Numbered from the stretch's first letter, positions 7,501 to 13,700 are shown. The stretch is 14,173 bases of DNA from Kocuria sp. (GCA_030453435.1 JAKDKI010000026.1:1-14173), one strand, 5' to 3'. Notes: generated by a model not told the origin, from the sequence alone. Made by a program: numbers and translations.

Positions 7501-9632
7501 AAGGTATCGGCAATGAACTCGAACGAGTTCGCGTAGCCCAACTGCAACAGGTAGCGAACGTAGGAACGCAACACGGCAACCCCACGCCAGCTCAGGCGTT
7601 CGGTCAGCACCAAGCGGTCCAGCGAGTCGGATTCCGATCGCCCGGAGAGGATGGCACAGAGCGTGTCCTCGATGAGGTCCTCGGTCTTGGCGCTATCAGG
7701 CCCCTGAGCATCCACCCCGGTGGGGAGTTCCACACCGAAGTCGTACAGCTGGAATTCGCGGCCGTCAGACGGGGTCACCGTGTACGGACGCTGGTCCAAC
7801 ACGGTGAGTCCCATGTTGTGCAACAGCGGCAACAGCTCGGTCAGAGACAGCGCTTGGGTCAGGTAAATATTGAGGCGTACCTGCCCGTCGTGTTCGGCCA
7901 CGCGGACCTCTGCCGGCAGATTCGGGTCGCGGCCCCATAGTTCCTCGCAGCGCTGCAGGTCCTCCACTGCCTCTTCGATTTCGTAGTCCTCGCGGTAGGC
8001 ACCCGGGAAGGCGTGGGTCCACAGCGGGGTGAGGCGAGCGGCGTCGTCGGAATCGAAACCCAACCGAATGGCGCGCGCCAGAGTGTCCGGCCACGAGCGA
8101 ACCGCTGCGCGCAACCGGTGCTCGAGGTCTGCCTGGTCGAATTCGCGCACTTCGCCCGTGTACGGCAAGCGGATGCGGAAGAACAGTCGTGCCAGGGAGG
8201 AGGATGTCAGGCGCACCTCGAAGTCGATGGCCTCGGAGTCGAAGACGTCCTGGAGTTGTTCTTCAATGCGCTGGCGTACCGAAGTGTTGTAGCGGTCGCG
8301 CGGCAAGAACACCACGGCCGACATGAAACGTCCGAAGGTGTCCTGCCGGAGGAACAACCGCGTTTGACGGCGTTCGTTCAGGCCCAGCACACCGCTGGCT
8401 GTGTCGTAGAGTTCGTCGGCTGTCATGTGGAACAACTCGTCGCGCGGGTAATCCTCGATGATCCCCAGGAGATCGCGCGCGGAGTGGCTGTCCGGCAAGA
8501 AACCGAAGCGCTCCACCACGGCATTCACCTTTTCGCGCACCAGCGGAGTCTGGTGGGCGGGCACGGAATGAGCCCTACGCGAGAACAACCCGAGGATCAG
8601 ATACTCGCCGGTGACCGTACCATCCTGCGCGAAGGTTCTGATGCCGATGTAATCGAGGTACTCACGCCGGTGAATCGAGGAACGGCGATTGGCCTTGGTC
8701 ACGAACACCACTTCGCGGTCCCTGGCGTGCAGACTGCCCAGGCCGGTGAGGCGTTGTGTGTGCCCTTCTGTGCCCGCTTCTCGCAGCAATCCCAACCCGG
8801 TTTGCGGGCGGGAATGCAGTGCGGCGTCCTCGCCTTCATCGGTGAGGTCGTAGCGCTTGATACCCATGAACACGAAGTTGCCTCCGCGCAGCCAATCCAG
8901 GAATTCTGCGGCGGAATCCACATCAGGTAGCTGGGAACCGTCCTCGAAACGAATCTGATGCAAGCCGTTCAGGGAACGGGCCAGCTCATCCGCCACGGAG
9001 TGCATCTGATCCTGGTCCTCGTCCACGCGGCGGACATCCGGAATCAGCCTCTCACCGAGGTAGCTCTTCAGCTCTTCCCGCTCTTCATCACTCAGGCTGC
9101 GGTGCAGGACGATCCGGATCCACGATTCGATCACGGATTCAGTGCGGCCTCCCCCACCGCTGGAACGCAGGGTGGCATTGGGACTGAGCGGCACCAGTGG
9201 GATGGCAGTGGTGTCACCGGATGAAGCGGTAGAAATATTAGGGACCTGCGCCAGCGATTCCAGTTCATGCGTTTCGGCATCCCGAGTGGCCAGCAACAAC
9301 GGGTGCAACACCAACTCGGCACCGCCCCACTTGGCGGCGATTTCCGTGTTCAACGTGGATACCAAAAACGGCATGTCGTCAGTGACCACGTAGAGGACGG
9401 TGTTGTCCTGATCCTCCCGAACGTCCACGCACACGTCACCCTTGGAGCGGGTCTTGCCCACCTCTCGATGCGCCTGAGCTCTGGACGTGAGCCGCTCCTC
9501 CTTGGCTGCGGCAACATCCGCATCCGGGACAGACCGGTAGTACTCGTTGATCCACTCTTGCTCGCCGCTCCATTGGGGGCGTTGCCACGTTACGGGTATG
9601 ACCTGGGTGTCGGTCGCATCGGGAGGGGTCAC
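4581..9632 (-). CDS. gdh: NAD-specific glutamate dehydrogenase, large (180 kDa) class
   Basis: Catalyses oxidative deamination of glutamate to 2-oxoglutarate and ammonia with NAD in the cytoplasm. From GTG 9632 the protein has 1683 residues, in the usual 1,600-1,700 range. The N-terminal ~700 residues are the ACT-like regulatory region. The catalytic core is at about 829-872, with GGLRWSDRREDF, EVLGLVKAQMVKNAVIVPDG and AKGGF. A Rossmann NAD-binding turn, VGIGDMSGDVFGNGM, is at about 1030-1044, with GYDHKAMGITARGAW just before it and VIGEGGNLG after. The C-terminal ~500 residues are the helical domain. An acidic insert of about 25 residues, compared with my memory of the mycobacterial enzyme, lies between LLDVTDNI and VIRRDEDD. 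GTG 9740 in the same frame would add 36 residues (1719 in all). I prefer 9632 because an AAAGG lies 12 bases upstream and the extra residues look unlike the family. The gene ends at a strong terminator, and a structured leader and GlnR-like repeat lie upstream. Confidence 0.95.
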   Translation of the reverse strand: MTPPDATDTQVIPVTWQRPQWSGEQEWINEYYRSVPDADVAAAKEERLTSRAQAHREVGKTRSKGDVCVDVREDQDNTVLYVVTDDMPFLVSTLNTEIAAKWGGAELVLHPLLLATRDAETHELESLAQVPNISTASSGDTTAIPLVPLSPNATLRSSGGGGRTESVIESWIRIVLHRSLSDEEREELKSYLGERLIPDVRRVDEDQDQMHSVADELARSLNGLHQIRFEDGSQLPDVDSAAEFLDWLRGGNFVFMGIKRYDLTDEGEDAALHSRPQTGLGLLREAGTEGHTQRLTGLGSLHARDREVVFVTKANRRSSIHRREYLDYIGIRTFAQDGTVTGEYLILGLFSRRAHSVPAHQTPLVREKVNAVVERFGFLPDSHSARDLLGIIEDYPRDELFHMTADELYDTASGVLGLNERRQTRLFLRQDTFGRFMSAVVFLPRDRYNTSVRQRIEEQLQDVFDSEAIDFEVRLTSSSLARLFFRIRLPYTGEVREFDQADLEHRLRAAVRSWPDTLARAIRLGFDSDDAARLTPLWTHAFPGAYREDYEIEEAVEDLQRCEELWGRDPNLPAEVRVAEHDGQVRLNIYLTQALSLTELLPLLHNMGLTVLDQRPYTVTPSDGREFQLYDFGVELPTGVDAQGPDSAKTEDLIEDTLCAILSGRSESDSLDRLVLTERLSWRGVAVLRSYVRYLLQLGYANSFEFIADTLLDYPEATRELSEFFRSSFDPERFEDTEQGREERSQARDAARERLDKVLDEVPSLDADRLFRALANVVGATLRTNVYQERPTMAFKLDPQSIDAAPYPRPKFEIWVWSPRVEGTHLRFGHVARGGLRWSDRREDFRTEVLGLVKAQMVKNAVIVPDGAKGGFFPKQLPDPQQDREGWLEEGREAYKLFIASLLDVTDNITHESNAEPNAEVSDDGSKDAAEAPETPQGDTVLHPDRVIRRDEDDSYLVVAADKGTAAFSDTANAISLDRNFWLGDAFASGGSVGYDHKAMGITARGAWESVKRHFFELGVDTQSEAFTAVGIGDMSGDVFGNGMLLSEHIKLVAAFDHRDVFLDPDPDTAASYKERERLFNAGRTSWQDFDASVISEGGGVYSRREKSIPITPQVREALGLDEGVESMAPQELVRAILLAPADLLYNGGIGTYVKSSLETNQDVGDKANDPIRVNGEDLRVRVIGEGGNLGATQLGRIEAARNGILVNTDAIDNSGGVESSDREVNIKILVDRMVEAGKLDRDERADFIESMTDEVADLVLRTNVAQNVLLTTERARGPEFAETFIRLMHWLEEEADLDRELEFLPTDEELRERAENGESLTGPELSVLTAYTKIQLTGALTHSDLADDPWFDATLEHYFPTQIREKFGEDIQSHPLRKQIIATMVANKIINYGGIAFAYRVVDDSGADLADLAAVFTAAVEIFDLEPYVARHAQLGTDVPLEMWNKLTLRMRRLLDRVVRWFLNRSESEATIQELVDAYKPTVQLRFGEQQLMSAQSQERVSADTELAERQSVPKDLAVEWAELLDAFALLDVARLAQAGGVQVAGERAGEHAASSTESEEHVTVETIAKVYFALFDRYGLENLLDRITALPQTTRWENMARISMREDLYSTLVALAAQALESPGENAEEKVVAWERENQDRLERLRDVLGEIEGMSSGGDAGAELAALSVALRTMRSALTE

Positions 9633-9746
9633 GTCTGCATCACGCCTTTGCTCGCAGTCGATTCGAGATAGGAACGCACGGCCACCGAAAACCCAAACGC
9701 GCGCCTGCCCTGTGTGGCGGCAGTACGCGCGGTCGGCCACGTTGCC

Positions 9747-9809
9747 GAGTCTGCCCCCAGCCTATGACTCCCCGTGAGCAAGAGCCACCATTCGGGTTGA
9801 GCGGGGAGT
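9747..9809 (-). promoter_or_regulatory. structured gdh leader with competing hairpins
   Basis: ACTCCCCG at 9767-9774 pairs perfectly with CGGGGAGT at 9802-9809 (8 bp, 27-nt loop, with a further CAA/TTG pairing inside). GACTC at 9766-9770 can instead pair with GAGTC at 9747-9751. The two hairpins share the same arm and so cannot form together. Transcribed from the minus strand, the long one forms first. This lies 115-180 bases before the GTG at 9632, in what should be the 5' untranslated leader. I do not recognise a known riboswitch class. It could be an attenuator-like or RNA-stability element. Confidence 0.35.
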
Positions 9810-9840
9810 GAACGCCAGAAATCCTTTCGTCGCTCCCCTC

Positions 9841-9960
9841 CAATTCCTAAAGGAAACTAATTAACTATCGAGTAACATTTCTTAACGCAAAAAGATTTAT
9901 TGATAATTGATCGTGAGTTATACATGCAATCAAGAATGCATGGTTAGGTATCCCAATTTT
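9841..9960. promoter_or_regulatory. AT-rich island upstream of gdh
   Basis: Counted by hand, G+C is 16/60 in 9841-9900 and 20/60 in 9901-9960, about 30% against clearly GC-rich flanks. It contains an inverted repeat TTCCT-AA-AGGAA (9844-9855), a tandem ATTGATA/ATTGATC (9899-9912) and an inverted repeat CATGCA/TGCATG (9923-9942), besides the TAAC repeats listed separately. There is no coding frame worth naming. It occupies most of the gap between the phosphatase gene and gdh, and is the likely place of the gdh promoter, although no convincing -35/-10 pair stands out. Confidence 0.6.
9861..9886. promoter_or_regulatory. helically spaced (G/T)TAAC direct repeats, GlnR-like
   Basis: TTAAC at 9861, GTAAC at 9872 and TTAAC at 9882 are direct repeats with periods of 11 and 10 bp, about one helical turn each. 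The first two fit the actinobacterial GlnR operator pattern GTnAC-n6-GnAAC at 7 of 8 defined bases. GlnR is an OmpR-type nitrogen regulator that binds tandem half-sites. The location about 230 bp before the glutamate dehydrogenase start makes such an operator plausible. This is a motif match by eye, and an AT-rich stretch raises the chance of accidental TTAAC. Confidence 0.4.
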
Positions 9961-9986
9961 CCGCTCATTACGCGGGACAGGTCACC

Positions 9987-10559
9987 TTAATTCTTAGCCC
10001 CACCGAGAGGCGCCGACGCCGCCGCAACCACCTCATCCGCGGTCAGGGTCACCACTTCCCCGTTCTCCAAGCTGCGGAGCTTCCGGTTCAGAATGTGCCC
10101 CGCAGTGAGACGAATAAAGGAACCGTGGCTGACGATCATCACGTTCTGTCCCGGGTAGTCGGCAAGAATCTGCTGTAACAGCGCCACACCTCGAGCCACG
10201 AGATCCGCAGTGTGTTCGCCGTGCTGTTCCATGAACGCATGGCGCTCTTCCTCGGTCATGTGGCTGCAGTCGTAGCCTTCGATCTCTCCGAAGCTGCGCT
10301 CGATCAGATCGTCGTAGGTGCGCGACAGTTTGAGACCGACTTCTTCACCAATGATGACCGCGGTTTCGCGGGCACGGGACAGCGGTGAGGAAACGAGGAC
10401 GTCCCAGTGCTCCCCAGACTCCGCCAGCTCGCGCCCCACTTCACGGGCCTGTTCGCGCCCGGTCGAGTTGAGGGGGATGTCGGTGCGGCCCTGGAGCCGG
10501 CGAGCGAAGTTCCAGTCGGTCTGCCCGTGGCGGATGAGGGAAAGAGAAGAGTCAGTCAC
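9987..10559 (-). CDS. histidine phosphatase family protein (phosphoglycerate mutase-like)
   Basis: The 190-residue cytoplasmic protein belongs to the branch-1 histidine phosphatase superfamily. The RHG motif (R10, H11; SLIRHGQTDWN) supplies the phosphorylated histidine. R62 in SSPLSRARET, the acid E87 in LIERSFGEIEG and H145 in VSHGS complete the catalytic pocket. The length and the short insertion region fit broad-specificity phosphatases of the PhoE/CobC type better than true glycolytic mutase, which is longer. The substrate cannot be told. The start is GTG 10559, with only a weak GAAG upstream. It lies upstream of gdh on the same strand, but a 354-bp AT-rich gap separates them, so co-transcription is uncertain. 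A weak CCGC/GCGG hairpin at 9961-9975 follows the stop. Confidence 0.92.
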   Translation of the reverse strand: MTDSSLSLIRHGQTDWNFARRLQGRTDIPLNSTGREQAREVGRELAESGEHWDVLVSSPLSRARETAVIIGEEVGLKLSRTYDDLIERSFGEIEGYDCSHMTEEERHAFMEQHGEHTADLVARGVALLQQILADYPGQNVMIVSHGSFIRLTAGHILNRKLRSLENGEVVTLTADEVVAAASAPLGGAKN

Positions 10560-10596
10560 GCTTCAACGCTACCCGCAGTCACGCAGTTCTTCTGTC

Positions 10597-10666
10597 GTGG
10601 TGCCCGCCACCCGCGGGCAGCACCGCACACACGCATTTCAATGCGTCCATCCCCCGCCATGCGCGG
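10597..10666. other. run of short hairpins between the DUF2382 and phosphatase genes
   Basis: Three inverted repeats follow one another. TGCCCGC (10601-10607) pairs with GCGGGCA (10613-10619), with GTG/CAC pairing outside a mismatch. ACGCATT (10631-10637) pairs with AATGCGT (10640-10646) over only two loop bases. CCGC (10654-10657) pairs with GCGG (10663-10666). Together with the hairpin at 10687-10721 they fill the whole gap. They may act as terminators, roadblocks or RNA stabilisers. No T-runs are present. Confidence 0.4.
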
Positions 10667-10686
10667 AAAGGTTCAGAAATGAGTGA

Positions 10687-10721
10687 GGCCCGGAACCTCC
10701 GATATTCGGAGGCTCCGGGCC
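10687..10721 (-). terminator. strong GC hairpin after the DUF2382 gene
   Basis: Bases 10687-10702 pair with 10706-10721 (GGCCCGGA...TCCGGGCC, then CCTCCGA/TCGGAGG) with a single mismatch, giving about 15 base pairs around a 3-nt loop. It begins 19 bases past the DUF2382 stop codon. Only a weak T-containing stretch follows on the minus strand, so it is a hairpin-type terminator without a proper U-tract. It is the most stable-looking hairpin in this gap. Confidence 0.6.
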
Positions 10722-10739
10722 GCTCAAGAAGGCCAAAGG

Positions 10740-11183
10740 TTATGCGCGGTTCTCATCCGTCTGGATGTCGACGCGCTCCTTGCGGAGGGTGTCCTCGATG
10801 ACTTCGGTGCGCTCGGTGCGCTGAGCCACCAGACGGACACGCTGGTAAGGAACGCGCACCGTCTGGACCACGGCTTCGGTGCGGTACAGGATCATTTCGT
10901 CGTCGCCCACGGGCAACTCGCTGCCGTCGAGGAAAGCCTGGCGTTCCTCTTCGGTGATGGGGGTGCGGACCACGTCGGGCTCGTCGTGGCCCACGGTCAC
11001 TTTCTGACGGACTGGCTCTTCAACCACGTATTTGCGGAGCCGGAGCCTTCCGGTTTCCTCCTGTTGACGGTTGATCACCAGACGCTCTTCATGACGAACC
11101 ACGGATGCGGCCTGGTCATCGAGCATTTCTTCACGTTGCGGATCACGCGGGTCCTGCCCGGGAGCGCTGTTCTGTACTGCCAT
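10740..11183 (-). CDS. DUF2382 (YsnF/AvaK-type) stress-associated protein
   Basis: The 147-residue protein is soluble, strongly charged and rich in Arg, Glu and Val. Residues ~28-140 carry the DUF2382 pattern: RHEERLVINRQQEETGRLRL, then VVEEPVRQKVTV, then RTEAVVQTVRVPYQRVRLV and ERTEVIEDTLRKERVDI. The family is also called the YsnF/AvaK domain, is linked to general stress responses, and has no known biochemical activity. Many actinobacterial relatives have an N-terminal PRC-barrel domain, which is missing here; the first ~27 residues look disordered. ATG 11183 is well supported by AGGAGGT a few bases upstream, the best Shine-Dalgarno in the window. A -10-like GATAAT lies at 11219-11214 without a clear -35. 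The gene is divergent from the TPR protein gene and ends in a hairpin. Confidence 0.87.
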   Translation of the reverse strand: MAVQNSAPGQDPRDPQREEMLDDQAASVVRHEERLVINRQQEETGRLRLRKYVVEEPVRQKVTVGHDEPDVVRTPITEEERQAFLDGSELPVGDDEMILYRTEAVVQTVRVPYQRVRLVAQRTERTEVIEDTLRKERVDIQTDENRA

Positions 11184-11230
11184 CCTGACCTCCTGAAAGA
11201 GTGTGTTCTAGAGATTATCAGCCGGGTTAT

Positions 11231-11262
11231 GTTGCAACCTACCGTGTAGCATTTGGAGCTAC
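11231..11262. promoter_or_regulatory. dyads in the DUF2382/TPR divergent gap
   Basis: GTTGCAAC at 11231-11238 is a perfect palindrome. GTAGC (11246-11250) and GCTAC (11258-11262) form an inverted repeat with a 7-nt spacer. Both lie in the 106-bp gap between the two divergent genes, where operators would be expected. A TAGCAT at 11248-11253 could be a -10 for the TPR gene. The evidence is by eye only. Confidence 0.25.
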
Positions 11263-11289
11263 CCCGGTGGGTCCCGAAAGGATGAGCTG

Positions 11290-11943
11290 ATGAGCTATTC
11301 GGATGATGGCAACGGTTATTTCACACGTGCCCTGGACGCCGAGGATCGGGGTGAACTCTCCCAGGCCGAGACCGCTTATCGGCAGGCGATCGAGTTGTTC
11401 AAAGAGACCCAGCAGACTCAGCGCGAACTTGCGGCGTGCCACTACAACTTGGGTCATCTGTACGTGGTCATGAACGCGCGGGACAAGGCGATCACCGAGT
11501 ACCAGCGCTGCTTGGAGTACTTCGGACAGATCCCGGACAGCAGTAAGCCCAAGGGCCGCGCCCACCTGATCGTCGGTTCATTGCTCGTAGAGGATCGCGA
11601 CTACCCGCGTGCAGAGTCCCATTTGCTGGACGCGCTCGGGCAGTATTTGGACGCCCCGCACGAGCCCAAAGATCAGGCCGAGTGCTACATCAATCTGGCG
11701 CGCGTTTACAACGCCACCAAACGCCGGGCCCAGGCCATCACGGCCTATAACCGAGCGTTGGATTTTTACCAGGAGACTCCTGGTTCTCAGCGTGACCAGT
11801 CCGATTGCTACACCGAGTTGGGCATCGTCTACCAGTACCTGGGCAAACTGGACGAGTCCGCTGCCGCCTATAGTGAGGCCGCACGCTTGCGCCAACAGGT
11901 CTCCCCCCACCGCCACCACAAACACAAGGGTTCCGAATCATGA
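11290..11943 (+). CDS. tetratricopeptide repeat (TPR) protein
   Basis: The 217-residue cytoplasmic protein is built almost wholly of TPR-like helical hairpins, a scaffold for protein-protein contacts. About five units are visible, starting near residues 9, 48, 88, 128 and 169. Recurring helix-A motifs are HYNLGHLY, CYINLARVY and CYTELGIVY, and helix-B motifs are AITEYQRCLEYF and AITAYNRALDFY. The spacing is 40-41 residues rather than the canonical 34, recalling kinesin-light-chain or Rap-type repeats. The C-terminus is a short basic, His-rich tail (PHRHHKHK). ATG 11290 has AAAGGA upstream at good spacing. The stop codon overlaps the start of the aldo/keto reductase gene (ATGA at 11940), so the two are probably translationally coupled. 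No partner or enzymatic motif is seen. Confidence 0.88.
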   Translation: MSYSDDGNGYFTRALDAEDRGELSQAETAYRQAIELFKETQQTQRELAACHYNLGHLYVVMNARDKAITEYQRCLEYFGQIPDSSKPKGRAHLIVGSLLVEDRDYPRAESHLLDALGQYLDAPHEPKDQAECYINLARVYNATKRRAQAITAYNRALDFYQETPGSQRDQSDCYTELGIVYQYLGKLDESAAAYSEAARLRQQVSPHRHHKHKGSES

Positions 11944-12896
11944 GTTCACCGCTGATCTACGGTTGCATGGCCCTGGGTGGGGCCTGGGACCGTTCCGAGA
12001 TCACCAGCGCCCAGTTCGACGCCGCTCACACCGCCGTGCGCGCGGCTCACGACGCCGGGTTCGACCTTTTCGACCACGCTGACATTTACGCGGCGGGTAA
12101 GTCGGAGACGGTCTTCGGTCGCATCCTGGCCGAAGATCCGGAACTCCGCCAAGGGATCAAGCTGCAGACAAAGTGCGGCATCCGTATCCCGGGTAATACC
12201 GGACCCGACAATTCCCCGGTGCACTACCGGTTGGACCGGGACACCATCCGCGCGAGCCTCGAGGGCTCTCTGCAGCGCTTGGGCGTGGACAGCGTGGAAC
12301 GACTGATTCTGCACCGCCCCGATCCCCTGACCACGATGGGCGAGACGGCCCGCACGCTTGATGAACTGCGCTCAGAGGGTCTGATCAACTCCGTGGGGTT
12401 GTCCAACATGACCCTGCGCCACGTGGCCGCCTTCCAACAGCTGCTGTGCACTCCCCTGACGGCGGTGCAGGTCCAGATGAGTCTGGCCCACCGGGACTTC
12501 GTGGAAACCCAGATCCTGAGCAACCAGACCGAGGGCACCGAGTACAACTTCCCCGAGGGCCTCCTGACCCACTGCGCGGCGGACGAGATCGAGGTTCAGG
12601 CGTGGGGTGCCATGGCGGACGGCATCTACTCCGGCCGCCAAGCGCCCGAAGGTGACCGGACCGCGGAGGCCACGAGCGGCGTCGTCGATCGGCTGGCGGA
12701 ACGCATGAATGTCACCCGTGAGGCCGTGGTGGTCGGCTGGTTGCTGCGCCATCCCTACGGCATTCGCCCGGTGGTCGGCACTATGAATCCGGAGCGCATC
12801 CGCGCGTGCGCCCAGGCACCCCAAGCCGCCGAGCTCATGACCCACACGGATTGGTACGAGCTCTGGACCGCCGCGCGCGGGCATTCATTGCCCTGA
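11940..12896 (+). CDS. aldo/keto reductase, YdhF-like
   Basis: The 318-residue protein is an NADPH-dependent aldo/keto reductase of TIM-barrel fold. The catalytic tetrad is complete: D45 and Y50 in FDHADIY, K78 in LQTKCGI and H125 in LILHRPDPL. The SVGLSN motif follows at ~151-156, and the cofactor-binding C-terminal segment is seen as IRPVVGTMNPERI. FDHADIY and LHRPDPL match the YdhF branch of bacterial oxidoreductases. The physiological substrate is unknown. The start codon overlaps the stop of the TPR gene by four bases, with AAGGG nine bases upstream inside that gene, so the pair forms an operon. No terminator is obvious directly after the stop. Confidence 0.93.
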   Translation: MSSPLIYGCMALGGAWDRSEITSAQFDAAHTAVRAAHDAGFDLFDHADIYAAGKSETVFGRILAEDPELRQGIKLQTKCGIRIPGNTGPDNSPVHYRLDRDTIRASLEGSLQRLGVDSVERLILHRPDPLTTMGETARTLDELRSEGLINSVGLSNMTLRHVAAFQQLLCTPLTAVQVQMSLAHRDFVETQILSNQTEGTEYNFPEGLLTHCAADEIEVQAWGAMADGIYSGRQAPEGDRTAEATSGVVDRLAERMNVTREAVVVGWLLRHPYGIRPVVGTMNPERIRACAQAPQAAELMTHTDWYELWTAARGHSLP

Positions 12897-12961
12897 GCGC
12901 CATCACCGCGAGAATGCCTGCAAAAGAGTATTCTCCGAAGTGAGGCCTGACTAGGGCACTA

Positions 12962-12984
12962 GGTGATCGTCACCAAACGGTGAC
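12962..12984. repeat. overlapping inverted repeats GGTGA/TCACC/GGTGAC
   Basis: GGTGA (12962-12966) can pair with TCACC (12970-12974) over TCG. GTCACC (12969-12974) can instead pair with GGTGAC (12979-12984) over AAAC. The middle arm is shared. This lies 66 bases past the aldo/keto reductase stop and upstream of the DUF2617 gene. It may be a weak terminator for the former or an operator with three half-sites for the latter. Confidence 0.3.
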
Positions 12985-12994
12985 CTTCATAAGC

Positions 12995-13023
12995 TTGCTC
13001 CGGACCGCCCACATGGCTATTTT
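12995..13023 (+). promoter_or_regulatory. candidate promoter of the DUF2617 gene
   Basis: TTGCTC (12995-13000) and TATTTT (13018-13023) are separated by exactly 17 bp and match the -35 and -10 consensus at 4 and 4 of 6 bases. Transcription would start near 13030, giving a leader of about 45 bases that contains the hairpin at 13038-13056. The match is modest. Confidence 0.3.
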
Positions 13024-13056
13024 CTTTTGTAAAGAAGCCGTCGCGGGCTGCGACGG
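13022..13056 (+). other. two tandem hairpins just upstream of the DUF2617 start
   Basis: TTCTTT (13022-13027) pairs with AAAGAA (13031-13036) over TGT. Immediately after, CCGTCGC (13038-13044) pairs with GCGACGG (13050-13056) over a 5-nt loop. Both are perfect. The second ends about 8 bases before the GGGAGAG ribosome binding site of the DUF2617 gene and could affect its translation or mRNA stability. Confidence 0.45.
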
Positions 13057-13074
13057 TGGACAGGGAGAGTAACC

Positions 13075-13629
13075 ATGAACCGACCTTGGCTTACACGCAC
13101 GCCCGGGCACGTGGTGTGCCAGCCGGACGAGTTCAGTTATCGCACCGACCTACCCGTGGTTGAGGCCACGGCTACCAGGTCACTCGCGATCGACGAACTC
13201 ACCACCGTTGAATTGCGGGTCACCCCCGGCCAGCATCAATTGGTGATTCAGTACGGCGACGACCATTGGGTGGAGACGATCGGTCTTTTCGACGACGCCG
13301 CCCCGGACCTGCCGATTCTTCGGCGCCTTCCCAACCCCACGGGCTTTGCCACCGATTTCGAAGTGGGCTGTACCGTGACTTCACATTCGCCGCGAGGACT
13401 TGTGAAGACACTGCAGCATTTGCTGGACCGGCTGGATAACGCACCGCTAGCGTTGTGCGTCCAGGATCCCGAGGAGCCCTCCGCAATCACCGCGGCCTGC
13501 TGTCACATGGACCCGGTGGAGAACACGCTCATGTGGTGGACGTGGCGAACGCTTCCGGAGTCCGGTTGCGTGGTCCGCACGCGCGCGCAATTACACCTCA
13601 CGGCCGTGCCACAGAGCATTGCGGCATAG
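13075..13629 (+). CDS. DUF2617 family protein (function unknown)
   Basis: The 184-residue soluble protein has no signal peptide or membrane segment. I assign it to DUF2617, an actinobacterial family of unknown function, from two regions recalled as family signatures. One is the N-terminal beta-rich part (ELTTVELRVTPGQHQLVIQY, then WVETIGLF). The other is the C-terminal WWTWRTLPESGCVVRTRAQL, which matches the family's W-T-W-H/R-x-Y/L-P end. The middle (residues ~95-135) holds the helical stretch GLVKTLQHLLDRLDN. No catalytic motif is visible. A CC pair (residues 142-143) and a His next to it (CCHMD) are notable but not conserved in my memory of the family. ATG 13075 has GGGAGAG about 6 bases upstream. 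The gene converges on the thioesterase gene. Confidence 0.75.
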   Translation: MNRPWLTRTPGHVVCQPDEFSYRTDLPVVEATATRSLAIDELTTVELRVTPGQHQLVIQYGDDHWVETIGLFDDAAPDLPILRRLPNPTGFATDFEVGCTVTSHSPRGLVKTLQHLLDRLDNAPLALCVQDPEEPSAITAACCHMDPVENTLMWWTWRTLPESGCVVRTRAQLHLTAVPQSIAA

Positions 13630-13700
13630 CTAGCAGCCACCGTAAACCAGCGCGACAAATAATTGCGGGCCCTGTCCCACGGACCGGACCGCAGAGGAGC

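Noticed and set aside
8013..8930. 305-codon plus-strand frame inside the N-terminal half of gdh
   Set aside because: Same reason: a mirror of GC-rich third positions in gdh, with an implausible composition.
9640..9843. 67-codon minus-strand frame in the gdh leader, starting TTG 9843 after a purine-rich stretch
   Set aside because: No ribosome binding site at proper spacing, Arg/Gly/Pro-rich product, and it overlaps the leader hairpins and the candidate gdh starts.
9899..9912. ATTGATAATTGATC as an FNR/CRP-type box
   Set aside because: The two halves are direct repeats, not the inverted TTGAT-n4-ATCAA arrangement such regulators need.
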